A stretch of DNA of 59,039 nucleotides, from assembly GCA_021736785.1 (NCBI GenBank), contig JAIPFF010000032.1, positions 1-59,039 on the forward strand. Reading direction: 5' to 3'. The translations under genes and the position numbers were made by a program. Below the pieces are notes generated by a model. The model was given only the letters and a program-made list of their open reading frames with translations. It was not told the DNA's origin and did no database searches. This DNA is from Thiohalocapsa sp. Lineage in GTDB: Bacteria > Pseudomonadota > Gammaproteobacteria > Chromatiales > Chromatiaceae. Positions 10,360 through 17,802 of this stretch are shown here, one piece after another; the stretch's first letter is position 1, and each line of letters opens with the position of its first letter.

Positions 10360-11040
10360 ATGACGACAACCCTGTTGGCCGCCTTCGTCGTCGGGCTGCT
10401 GGGCGGCGTGCATTGCGTCGGCATGTGCGGGGGCATTGTCGCCACGCTGACCATGGGGCTCGCGCCCGAGCACCGCGGCAGCGTCGCCCGCCAGCTACCC
10501 TTCCAATTGGCCTACAACGTCGGGCGCGTCGGCGGCTATGTGCTGGCCGGTGCCTTGATGGGGGCGCTGGGTGCGCTGCTGCTGGAGTCCATCGCCCTGC
10601 AGTGGGCGCAGCGCGTGCTTTATACCTTGGCGGCCGCGTTCATGATCGCGCTGGGGCTTTATCTGGGCGGCTGGTGGCGGGGCCTCGCCCGGATCGAGCG
10701 GGCGGGCGCGCTGCTGTGGCGGCACCTGGAGCCTATCGGCAGGCGGTTATTGCCGATCCGGCGCTGGTGGCAAGCGCTCGGTGTCGGCTTCGTCTGGGCC
10801 TGGCTGCCCTGCGGGCTGGTGTACAGCGTATTGGTCTGGTCGATGACCGCGGGCGGTGCGCTGCAAGGCGCGGCGATGATGCTGGCATTCGGGCTCGGTA
10901 CGTTGCCGAACCTGCTCGGCATCGGGCTGCTGGCGGGGGTCGCGGCGCGCTACGGCGAGCAAGCCTGGCTTCGGCGAGCTGCCGGTGCCACGGTGATTGT
11001 GTTCGGGCTCTATGCGCTATGGCAGCTGTTTCTGACCTAG
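10360..11040 (+). CDS. TauE/SafE (UreH-like) family membrane protein
   Basis: A 226-residue integral membrane protein with about six hydrophobic helices. The N-terminal signature GLLGGVHCVGMCGGIVATLTM and the later WLPCGLVYSVLVWS are typical of the DsbD_2/UreH-like branch of sulfite exporter TauE/SafE proteins. Members of this branch often sit beside cbb3 oxidase maturation genes and are suspected of metal or thiol transport. No oxidase genes are near here, so its substrate is unknown. The paired Cys in GVHCVGMCGG and PCG could bind metal (inference). ATG 10360 begins immediately before the first helix; the ribosome-binding site is weak. Confidence 0.8.
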   Translation: MTTTLLAAFVVGLLGGVHCVGMCGGIVATLTMGLAPEHRGSVARQLPFQLAYNVGRVGGYVLAGALMGALGALLLESIALQWAQRVLYTLAAAFMIALGLYLGGWWRGLARIERAGALLWRHLEPIGRRLLPIRRWWQALGVGFVWAWLPCGLVYSVLVWSMTAGGALQGAAMMLAFGLGTLPNLLGIGLLAGVAARYGEQAWLRRAAGATVIVFGLYALWQLFLT

Positions 11041-11070
11041 AGATCGGCAACACAGGCCCGCCGCGGAAGC

Positions 11071-11388
11071 TCAGCAAGCGGATTTCTTGCCGGCGCCGGA
11101 CCAGCCTCGGGGCGCAATTTGCGCTGGAAGCTGTTGCGGATCGTCGATGCGCAGCACCTTCGAGCGCGTGCTTTCGCCACTCAGGATGCTGACCCGCCGG
11201 CGCGGCACGCCGAAGATCTCGCCCAGGAACGCGGTGAGGCGCGCGTTGGCCTTGCCATCCACGGGCGGCGCCCGAAGGCGCACCTTGAGCGCGTCTCCAT
11301 GGGGCTCGCCGAGGGCGTCTTCCCGCGAGCGCGGCTGCACCCTCAGCGTGAGGATCAGCGCATCGCCCTGCCAGCGATACCAGCTCAT
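11071..11388 (-). CDS. yggU: DUF167 (YggU) family protein
   Basis: A 105-residue protein of the DUF167/YggU family, small alpha-beta proteins of unknown function. The family core is visible: LTLRVQPRSREDALGEPHGD, VRLRAPPVDGKANARL and RVSILSGESTRSKVLRI. Start MSWYRWQGDAL at 11388 matches the family. It is last in the minus-strand run yggS-proC-yggT-yggU, an order kept in many gammaproteobacteria, and lies 175 nt beyond the yggT stop. Confidence 0.9.
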   Translation of the reverse strand: MSWYRWQGDALILTLRVQPRSREDALGEPHGDALKVRLRAPPVDGKANARLTAFLGEIFGVPRRRVSILSGESTRSKVLRIDDPQQLPAQIAPRGWSGAGKKSAC

Positions 11389-11563
11389 GGCGGCGCGCTT
11401 GCGGCGAAACGAAAGCATCCTGCGCGGCGATCGCCGCCCGGAGGTAGAAGACGGCGCGCTGCGGGGGTCGCCGATGCACCGCCGATGCGGGGCGCTTCGC
11501 GCACGGGCACCGCGCGCGTGTGCTTGTTCGCCGCGCCGACGGTTCGCGAGGCGCGGGCGCGTG

Positions 11564-12139
11564 TCAGAACGGACTGCCGGTCAGCCATTGCAGCGGCGGC
11601 AGGATCAGCATTTCCAGCAGCACCAGGCCGATCATGGCTGCCATGGGCGACAGGTCGATGCCGCCGATCGGCGGTATCAGCCGTTGCGCCGGGCGCAGAA
11701 TGGGATCGGTGATGCGCGTCAGCAGATCCACCGCCGGATTGTACGGATCCGGGTTCACCCAGCTCAGGATGACTCGAATCAGGATGGCGAACAGGAAGAT
11801 ACTGATCACCAAACCGACCAGCGCGGGCACGGCCCAGCCGAAGGCGCCGAGCAGGTTGCGGTTCAGGCCGAGCAGCAGCGCCAGCGTGATCAGCTCCAAC
11901 GACTTCAACAGCCAGGCGAGCACCAGCGCGGCGACGTCCATACCCCCGTAGCCCGGGATGACTTTGCGCAGCGGGCGCAGCACGGGTGTCGTCAGCTTCA
12001 CCACGAACTGGGAGATCGGGTTATAGAAATCCGCCCCGGCCCATTGCAGCAAAAAACGGATCACGACCAGCGCGATGTACAGGCCGAACAGGGTCTTGAC
12101 CAGAAAGATCAGCGGATTCGTGAAGTAGGCCTCGGTCAT
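11564..12139 (-). CDS. yggT: YggT family membrane protein
   Basis: A 191-residue membrane protein with two YggT repeats, each a hydrophobic pair around an FxxxNPI/PDPYNP element (ADFYNPISQFVVKLTTPVLRP in the first half; NPDPYNPAVDLLTRITDPILRP in the second, quoted in parts). Family members are linked to osmotic or pH stress and membrane organisation, but no reaction is established. Its ATG overlaps the proC stop by 4 nt (ATGA), so it is translationally coupled to proC. Confidence 0.93.
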   Translation of the reverse strand: MTEAYFTNPLIFLVKTLFGLYIALVVIRFLLQWAGADFYNPISQFVVKLTTPVLRPLRKVIPGYGGMDVAALVLAWLLKSLELITLALLLGLNRNLLGAFGWAVPALVGLVISIFLFAILIRVILSWVNPDPYNPAVDLLTRITDPILRPAQRLIPPIGGIDLSPMAAMIGLVLLEMLILPPLQWLTGSPF

Positions 12140-12975
12140 TTCTCATCCTCTGCGAGCATTTTCGACAGCTCGCCGGCGCGTTGGCGCGCCGCCGCGACCG
12201 CCCGACGAGTCAAAGCTTCCAGGCCCCCGTCGGCAAATACGCCGAGTGCCTTCTCCGTGGTGCCGCCCGGCGATGTGACCTGCTCGCGAAGCGTTCGCGG
12301 CGAGTCGGGGCTCTCCATGGCCATGCGGGCGGCCCCGAGCGCGGTCTGGATGCTGAGCAGCCGTGCCGTCTCGGCATCCAGCCCTTGCTCGATCCCGGCC
12401 TGCTCGAGCGCCTCCATGAACAGGAAGAAGTAGGCCGGGCCGCTGCCCGAGACGGCGGTCACCGCATCGAGTTGCTGCTCGCTGTCGACCCAGCGCGTCA
12501 GTCCGCCGGCGCGCAGGATCTCCTCGGCCAGATTGCGCTGCTCGTCGGACGCCGCCGCGTTGGCGTGCAGTCCGATGGCGCCCGATTGCACCATGACCGG
12601 CGTGTTCGGCATGGAGCGCACCAAGGCCAGCGGTCGCCCGAGCCAGCCGGCGATGCTCGCTTCCGTCACGCCCGCCATTACGGAGATGACCAGCGGCGGC
12701 GGGTCCGGCAGCGCGCCGCCGAGGTCGCGGCAGACTGCCGGCGCCGCCTGCGGCTTGACGCACAGGACGGCGACATCGGCGTCGGCGACGGCATCGGCGT
12801 TGCCGGCGGCGGCTCGAATGCCGTAGGCGGCAACAAGCTGATCGCGCTTGCGTGCGTCCGGGTCGCTGACGATGAGGGCCGACGGCTCGTGTCCGTCGGC
12901 GATCAAACCGGCGATCAGGCTTCTCGCCATATTGCCGCCGCCGATGAATGCGATGCGGGTTCGGGTCATGGACAT
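12136..12975 (-). CDS. proC: Pyrroline-5-carboxylate reductase
   Basis: Reduces 1-pyrroline-5-carboxylate to proline with NAD(P)H, the last step of proline synthesis. The 279-residue protein has the N-terminal Rossmann motif RIAFIGGGNMARSLIAGL, the central VRSMPNTPVMVQSGAIGL and the C-terminal signature GLDAETARLLSIQTALGAA followed by LREQVTSPGGTTEKAL, which forms the dimer and substrate site. Start MSMTRTR at 12975 is used; ATG 12969 two codons later is equally possible. It is followed directly by yggT. Confidence 0.96.
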   Translation of the reverse strand: MSMTRTRIAFIGGGNMARSLIAGLIADGHEPSALIVSDPDARKRDQLVAAYGIRAAAGNADAVADADVAVLCVKPQAAPAVCRDLGGALPDPPPLVISVMAGVTEASIAGWLGRPLALVRSMPNTPVMVQSGAIGLHANAAASDEQRNLAEEILRAGGLTRWVDSEQQLDAVTAVSGSGPAYFFLFMEALEQAGIEQGLDAETARLLSIQTALGAARMAMESPDSPRTLREQVTSPGGTTEKALGVFADGGLEALTRRAVAAARQRAGELSKMLAEDEK

Positions 12976-13023
12976 GGCATGTTCGGTCGTTGTCGGGATC
13001 GGTGATGCTGGATAGGTGAAGCC

Positions 13024-13069
13024 GGATTGGCCCTGGATTTGGCCCCGGATTTGGCCCCGGATTTGGCTC
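13024..13069. repeat. 12-bp tandem repeat between yggS and proC
   Basis: Four copies of a GGATTTGGCCCC-type unit: one 11-bp variant, two perfect copies and one truncated copy. The block lies between the yggS stop and the proC start, in the proC leader. No function is apparent. Confidence 0.85.
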
Positions 13070-13129
13070 GGATCCGGGCTTGCCGAGGCCGGGCGCCCGG
13101 GGCGGGGCGGCGCACCGCGTGCGCGGCCG

Positions 13130-13873
13130 TCAGCGCACCGGCGGCCGCGGGCCGAAGACCGCGGTGCCGATCCGCACTATTGTAGCGCCCTCGGCAACTG
13201 CCGCCTCAAGGTCGGCGGACATCCCCATCGAGAGCACCGGCAGCGGCAGCTCGGGCGTGGCGATGCGCTCGCGCAGCGAGCGCAGCGCGGCGAAGGGTCG
13301 GCGCTGGGCGTCGAGTCCGTCGGACGGGGCCGGCAGCGTCATCAGGCCTTGGACGTCGAGCCTGCCGAGCGCGGCGCATTCACCGACGAAGTCCGCGACC
13401 ATGGCGGGGTCGAGACCGGCCTTGCTCGCCTCGCCGCTGGTGTTGACCTGGACGCATACCTTCAGTGGCCCCAGCTCCGCGGGGCGCTGTTCGGCCAAGC
13501 GCCGCGCGTGCTTGAGGTCGCAAAGGCCATGCACCCAATCGAAGCCGGCCGCGATTTCCCTGGTCTTGTTGCTCTGGATGCGGCCGATGAAATGCCAGTG
13601 CAGCGGCAGCGCCCGCAGCGCCGCTTGTTTCTCGAGGGCCTCCTGCGCATAGCTCTCGCCGAAGGCGCATTGTCCGGCGGCGTAGGCGGCGGCGATCTTG
13701 ACGGCCGGCTGCACCTTGCTGACGGCCAGCAACTCGACGCTGCCGGGCGCGCGCCCGAAGCGGATCTCGGCGTCGGCGATGCGCGCCCGCACCCGCCCCA
13801 ACGCCGCCGCAACGGCCTCCCGCTCGGCGTCCGGGACGATCGGCGCCGCGCCCGATGTGGCCCCGGCACCCAT
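13130..13873 (-). CDS. yggS: YggS family PLP-binding homeostasis protein
   Basis: A 247-residue PLPBP/YggS protein that binds pyridoxal 5'-phosphate and helps keep vitamin B6 and amino-acid pools balanced; it has no confirmed enzyme activity. Family features are visible: the PLP lysine in LLAVSKVQPA, FGESYAQEA, LHWHFIGRIQSNK, VCVQVNTSGEASKAG, VQGLMTLP and LSMGMSADLEAAVAEG with VRIGTAVFG near the end. ATG 13873 overlaps the rdgB stop by one base (TGATG), so translation is coupled. proC follows after the 12-bp repeats. Confidence 0.94.
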   Translation of the reverse strand: MGAGATSGAAPIVPDAEREAVAAALGRVRARIADAEIRFGRAPGSVELLAVSKVQPAVKIAAAYAAGQCAFGESYAQEALEKQAALRALPLHWHFIGRIQSNKTREIAAGFDWVHGLCDLKHARRLAEQRPAELGPLKVCVQVNTSGEASKAGLDPAMVADFVGECAALGRLDVQGLMTLPAPSDGLDAQRRPFAALRSLRERIATPELPLPVLSMGMSADLEAAVAEGATIVRIGTAVFGPRPPVR

Positions 13874-14496
13874 CAGGCTGCCCGGCCGGCCAGTCGGGCG
13901 ACCAGTTGCGAGAGCGCCTGCCCGCGGTGGCTCAGCGCGTTTTTCCTCGCCGCGTCCAGCTCCGCGGCACTGCGGCCTTCGCCGGGCACGAAGAAGACCG
14001 GGTCGTAGCCGAAGCCGTTGTCGCCCGTCGCCGCGTGGAGGATGCGGCCCTCCCAGGTGCCGTGACAGATCAGCGGCGTTGGGTCGTGCGAATGGCGCAT
14101 GTAGACCATGACGCACTGAAAGCGGGCCGTGCGCTGCGCCTCCGGCACGCCCTCCAGGGCCGACAGCAGCTTGCTGCAGTTGGCCTCGTCGCCGGCGCCG
14201 GCACCGGCATAGCGTGCCGAATAGATGCCGGGGGCGCCGTTCAGCGCGTCCACCTCGAGCCCCGAGTCGTCGGCGATGGCCGGCAGGCCGCTGGCCTCCG
14301 CGGCATGGCGGGCCTTGAGGATCGCGTTTTCGACGAAGGTCAAGCCGGTCTCGTCGGCTTCGCCGATACCGAGCTCGCCCTGGGGCCGCACGGCGATGCC
14401 CGCCGGCGCCAGCAGCTGGTTGATTTCGCGGACCTTGCCGGCGTTATTGCTGGCCAGCACGATCGAGGGCTGTGCGGTGGTTGCGGTATCGGTCAT
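13873..14496 (-). CDS. rdgB: RdgB/HAM1 family non-canonical purine NTP pyrophosphatase
   Basis: Hydrolyses dITP/ITP and XTP to monophosphates, protecting DNA and RNA from deaminated purines. The 207-residue protein has the HAM1 core: [14 protein letters not shown] near the start, [18 protein letters not shown], the acidic substrate loop [25 protein letters not shown] (in parts), the [13 protein letters not shown] signature and a C-terminal [12 protein letters not shown]. It sits between rph and yggS, in the same direction. In enterobacteria rdgB follows yggU instead, so the order is rearranged here. Confidence 0.96.
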   Translation of the reverse strand: MTDTATTAQPSIVLASNNAGKVREINQLLAPAGIAVRPQGELGIGEADETGLTFVENAILKARHAAEASGLPAIADDSGLEVDALNGAPGIYSARYAGAGAGDEANCSKLLSALEGVPEAQRTARFQCVMVYMRHSHDPTPLICHGTWEGRILHAATGDNGFGYDPVFFVPGEGRSAAELDAARKNALSHRGQALSQLVARLAGRAA

Positions 14497-14562
14497 CTCG
14501 GGTGCTCCGCGCTGCGGTGTCGTTGTCCGGGCATGGACTGCGGCGGCGTGCGCTGCCGGCTG

Positions 14563-15279
14563 TCAGTCGCCGAGTGCCGCGCGCTGCGCGGCCATGATCT
14601 GCTCGATGCCGGCGCCCGCCAGATCGAGCATGGCGTTCATCTCGCCGCGCGAGAACGCATCCCCCTCGGCCGTACCCTGAACCTCGATCAAACCGCCGCG
14701 GTCGTCCATGACCACGTTCATATCCGTGCCTGCCTCGCAGTCTTCCGCATAATCGAGGTCCAGCACCGGGATACCCTGGTAGACGCCGACCGAGACCGCG
14801 GCGATCTGATGGCGCAGCGGTGTGTCGGTCAGGGCGCCGGCGCTTTGCAGTGTGGCGACGGCGTCCGAGAGTGCAATCCACGCGCCGCTGATGGAGGCGG
14901 TACGGGTTCCGCCATCGGCCTGCAGGACGTCGCAGTCCATAGTGACGGTGCGCTCGCCCAGCGCCTCGAGGTCGGCGGCGGCGCGCAACGAGCGGCCGAT
15001 GAGGCGCTGGATTTCGAGGGTGCGCCCGCCCTGCTTGCCGCGAGCCGCTTCGCGTCCCATGCGCTCGTTGGTGGAGCGCGGCAGCATGCCGTATTCGGCC
15101 GTGATCCAGCCCTTGCCGCTGTTGCGCAGGAAGCCCGGCACGCGGTCCTCGACGCTGGCGGTGCAGAGCACGCGGGTGTCGCCGAACTCCACCAGTACGG
15201 AGCCTTCCGCATGTCGGGTGAAGCCACGGGTGAAGCGGATCGGACGTATCTGGTCCGCACGTCGATTGGAGGGGCGCAT
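14563..15279 (-). CDS. rph: Ribonuclease PH
   Basis: A phosphate-dependent 3'-5' exoribonuclease that trims tRNA 3' ends and takes part in rRNA turnover. The 238-residue protein begins [20 protein letters not shown], the standard start, and carries [75 protein letters not shown] and [15 protein letters not shown] (active-site acids). The open frame continues far upstream of 15279, but that part has repetitive GC-rich composition and no similarity. It is divergent from yicC and leads the rdgB-yggS group; rph-yicC adjacency is common. Confidence 0.96.
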   Translation of the reverse strand: MRPSNRRADQIRPIRFTRGFTRHAEGSVLVEFGDTRVLCTASVEDRVPGFLRNSGKGWITAEYGMLPRSTNERMGREAARGKQGGRTLEIQRLIGRSLRAAADLEALGERTVTMDCDVLQADGGTRTASISGAWIALSDAVATLQSAGALTDTPLRHQIAAVSVGVYQGIPVLDLDYAEDCEAGTDMNVVMDDRGGLIEVQGTAEGDAFSRGEMNAMLDLAGAGIEQIMAAQRAALGD

Positions 15280-15614
15280 GTCGATGGTGAGCTCTGTCCG
15301 GTGCAAAACCGCGATGTTGGGTGCATCCGGCGCATCGGTCAAATCGCTCGGGTATTCGCCACGCGCCGTCGGCTTGCCGGTGAGCGTCTTCGGGCGAGTG
15401 CATCCGATGACCGGAGCCGGGTAGCGCGAGGCTGGGGCGGGGGCGGGGTCGGGGTCGGAGGCCTTTACGGCGGCGGATCGGCCCCAAGCTCCGACGGATC
15501 GGCTCGGCGCCGGTATGATAGCGATCCGACGCACCGAAAACGGCGGCGCGCGATTCGCCCGCGGTCGTGCCGCGCCGGCCGCCGCTCCACGAAACACAAG
15601 AGGTGACACCAGCG
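15280..15614. other. Divergent intergenic region rph/yicC
   Basis: About 335 bp. It includes a G-rich stretch with GGGGC/GGGTC repeats (about 15431-15460) and TATGAT at 15514-15519, which could be a plus-strand -10 box for yicC though no matching -35 is seen. Nothing else is recognised. Confidence 0.4.
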
Positions 15615-16481
15615 ATGATCAAGAGCATGACGGCCTTTGCCCGAGAGGGGGTCACCGCGGAGATCGGCGAGCTCACCTGGGAACTGCGCTCGGTCAACCA
15701 CCGCTATCTCGAGCCTCATATCCGGTTGCCCGAGGAGTTGCGCGCACTCGAGACCGGTGTGCGCGAGCGTCTCGGCGCCCGGCTCAACCGCGGCAAGGTC
15801 GACTGCGCGCTGCGCTTCGTGCCGGGCAGCGCCGCTGCCGGAGAGCTTGCCGTCAACCATCGTCTGCTCGAGCAGGTACTGAAGGTGGCGGACCGCATTG
15901 CGACCCGCGTCGGCGAGCCCGCGACGCCCCACGTCATCGACTTGATGCGCTGGCCCGGCGTGCTGGAAGAGCCGCCCGCGGACCTCGACAGTGCGGCCAA
16001 GGCCGCGCTGGAGCTATTCGACAAGGCGCTCGATACGCTGGTCGAAACCCGCCAGCGCGAAGGGGAGCGCCTGCGTGCGCTGATGCTGGAGCGCTGCGAG
16101 AAGCTCTTGGTGCAGGTCGCCGAGGTCCGCACGCGCATGCCCGACGTGCTGGCCGGCATCCGCACGCGCATCGCCGAGCGCCTGGCCGAGGTGCGCGAGG
16201 AACTGGACCAGGGCCGTCTCGAGCAGGAGATGGCGCTGCTTGCCCAGCGCCTCGATGTGGACGAGGAAATGGACCGGCTCGAGGTCCATGTCGCCGAAGT
16301 GCGCAAGGCCTTGGACGGCGACGGTCCGGTGGGCCGGCGGCTCGATTTTCTGATGCAGGAGCTCAATCGCGAGGCCAACACGCTGAGCTCGAAGTCGCCG
16401 GACGCCGACGTCACCTTGGCGGCCGTGGAAATGAAGGTCCTGATCGAGCAGATGCGCGAGCAGGTGCAGAACCTGGAATGA
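15615..16481 (+). CDS. yicC: YicC family endoribonuclease
   Basis: A 288-residue YicC protein. The family has been described as a metal-dependent endoribonuclease influencing small-RNA decay and is conserved beside gmk or rph. Typical features: [13 protein letters not shown] at the start, [20 protein letters not shown], a long helical middle, and the C-terminal signature [20 protein letters not shown] with [18 protein letters not shown]. Start ATG 15615 matches the family; about 16 more codons are open upstream without similarity. The stop TGA overlaps the gmk ATG (ATGA). Confidence 0.94.
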   Translation: MIKSMTAFAREGVTAEIGELTWELRSVNHRYLEPHIRLPEELRALETGVRERLGARLNRGKVDCALRFVPGSAAAGELAVNHRLLEQVLKVADRIATRVGEPATPHVIDLMRWPGVLEEPPADLDSAAKAALELFDKALDTLVETRQREGERLRALMLERCEKLLVQVAEVRTRMPDVLAGIRTRIAERLAEVREELDQGRLEQEMALLAQRLDVDEEMDRLEVHVAEVRKALDGDGPVGRRLDFLMQELNREANTLSSKSPDADVTLAAVEMKVLIEQMREQVQNLE

Positions 16482-17140
16482 CAACCATGGAAACGAGAAA
16501 CCACGCGCCGCGCCAGGACCGCGGCATCCTGTTCGTCGTCTCGGCGCCGTCCGGCGCCGGCAAGACCAGCCTGTTGAATACGCTGCTGGAGGGCGACCCC
16601 GACCTATCGCTGTCGGTCTCCTACACGACACGCTCCCCGCGCGCCGGCGAGAAGGACGGCGAGCACTACCATTTTGTCGACAAGGCGCAGTTCGAGGCCA
16701 TGGTGGCCGAGGACGCGTTCGTCGAGTATGCGCGCGTCTTCGACAACGCTTACGGCACCGCCGAGGCGGCGCTGCGCGAGGTGCTCGAGACCGGGCGCGA
16801 CCTGCTGCTCGAAATCGACTGGCAAGGCGCCCGGCAGGTGCGCGCGCGCTTCCCGGACGCGGTGTCGGTGTTCATCGTGCCGCCGTCGGTGGTGGAGTTG
16901 GAGCGCCGACTGCGCGGGCGCGGCCAAGACAGCGACGACGTCATCGCCGCGCGCATGAACTGCGCCCGCGACGAGCTCTCGCACTATGGCGAGTACGACT
17001 ATCTGATCGTCAACGATGTCTTCGAGGAGGCGCTCTCCGACCTGCGCTCGGTGGTCGCCGCCGAACGGCTGCGCCAGCCGCGCCAGGCGGCCCGCCGGCG
17101 CGATGCACTGGAAGCAATGCTGGCCGGCGATAGAGACTGA
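16478..17140 (+). CDS. gmk: Guanylate kinase
   Basis: Phosphorylates GMP or dGMP to the diphosphate with ATP, needed for GTP, dGTP and second-messenger supply. The 220-residue protein shows the P-loop SAPSGAGKTSLL, the GMP-binding YTTRSPRAGEKDGEHYHFV region, FVEYARVFDNAYGT, LLLEIDWQGARQVR and a lid-like RLRGRGQDSDDVI. ATG 16478 overlaps the yicC stop; a second in-frame ATG at 16487 is possible. rpoZ and spoT follow after a 311-bp gap, the usual gmk-rpoZ-spoT order. Confidence 0.96.
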   Translation: MTTMETRNHAPRQDRGILFVVSAPSGAGKTSLLNTLLEGDPDLSLSVSYTTRSPRAGEKDGEHYHFVDKAQFEAMVAEDAFVEYARVFDNAYGTAEAALREVLETGRDLLLEIDWQGARQVRARFPDAVSVFIVPPSVVELERRLRGRGQDSDDVIAARMNCARDELSHYGEYDYLIVNDVFEEALSDLRSVVAAERLRQPRQAARRRDALEAMLAGDRD

Positions 17141-17451
17141 CCCCTTGAATGGCGGCCGCCCGGCCCGCGCCGTGCCGTCCTGCTGCTCGCCGCCGCCGGC
17201 ACCATGCCCGAGCACGCTGCCGTCGCGCCGGGCCGGAAAGGCCCCTCCGGGGCGCGCCGGCCGGTTGCCGTTTCTCGATGTGGCAGCGGGCTTTTTCTGG
17301 TATCGTCGACGATCAAACCCCAACATAGACGTAGGGGCCGGCCTGTGATAAGGCATCCGCCCGCCTCGGATCCGCAGTCGCTATCCGCTGTCACCGGGGA
17401 TCGCCCCGATGCCTCGAGGCCGCCCGGCATTCATTTTTCTGGAGTCAACCG
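17141..17451. other. Intergenic region gmk-rpoZ
   Basis: 311 bp with several GC-rich inverted segments. A CTGGAG ribosome-binding site lies at its right end before rpoZ. The size suggests a separate rpoZ-spoT promoter, but no convincing boxes were found. Confidence 0.5.
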
Positions 17452-17763
17452 ATGGCCCGTATCACCGTCGAGGATTGTCTCGACCACGTCGACAACCGTT
17501 TCGATCTCGTGCTGCTCGCCACCACGCGCGCGCGTCAACTCGCCAATGGCGTCGAGCCGCTGCTGCCTTGGCATAACGACAAGCCCACGGTCCTGGCCCT
17601 GCGCGAGATCGGCCAAGGCCTGATCCGGCGCGAGACCCTGGTCGAGGCCGACCGTACCGCGGAAGACGCGGCGGAGGCCCTCGAGAAGGCACTGGCCGAG
17701 GAATTCGGCGCGCGCGAAAGCGACAACGGCGAGGGCAAGGAAAGCAAAGGCGCCGCCGAGTGA
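17452..17763 (+). CDS. rpoZ: RNA polymerase omega subunit
   Basis: Omega helps fold and hold the beta' subunit and, with beta', forms a ppGpp-binding site. The 103-residue protein begins [23 protein letters not shown] and contains [16 protein letters not shown] and [14 protein letters not shown], the conserved core. The last ~30 residues are acidic and alanine-rich, as is common. CTGGAG precedes the ATG. It directly precedes spoT, linking the ppGpp target and its synthase in one transcript. Confidence 0.96.
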   Translation: MARITVEDCLDHVDNRFDLVLLATTRARQLANGVEPLLPWHNDKPTVLALREIGQGLIRRETLVEADRTAEDAAEALEKALAEEFGARESDNGEGKESKGAAE

Positions 17764-17802
17764 TTGTCCGGATCCATCGCTGAACCCGCCGGAGCCGCCG
17801 CG

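Noticed and set aside
13855-15606. 583-codon plus-strand frame opposite rdgB and rph
   Set aside because: Crosses two well-supported minus-strand genes and shows no domain.
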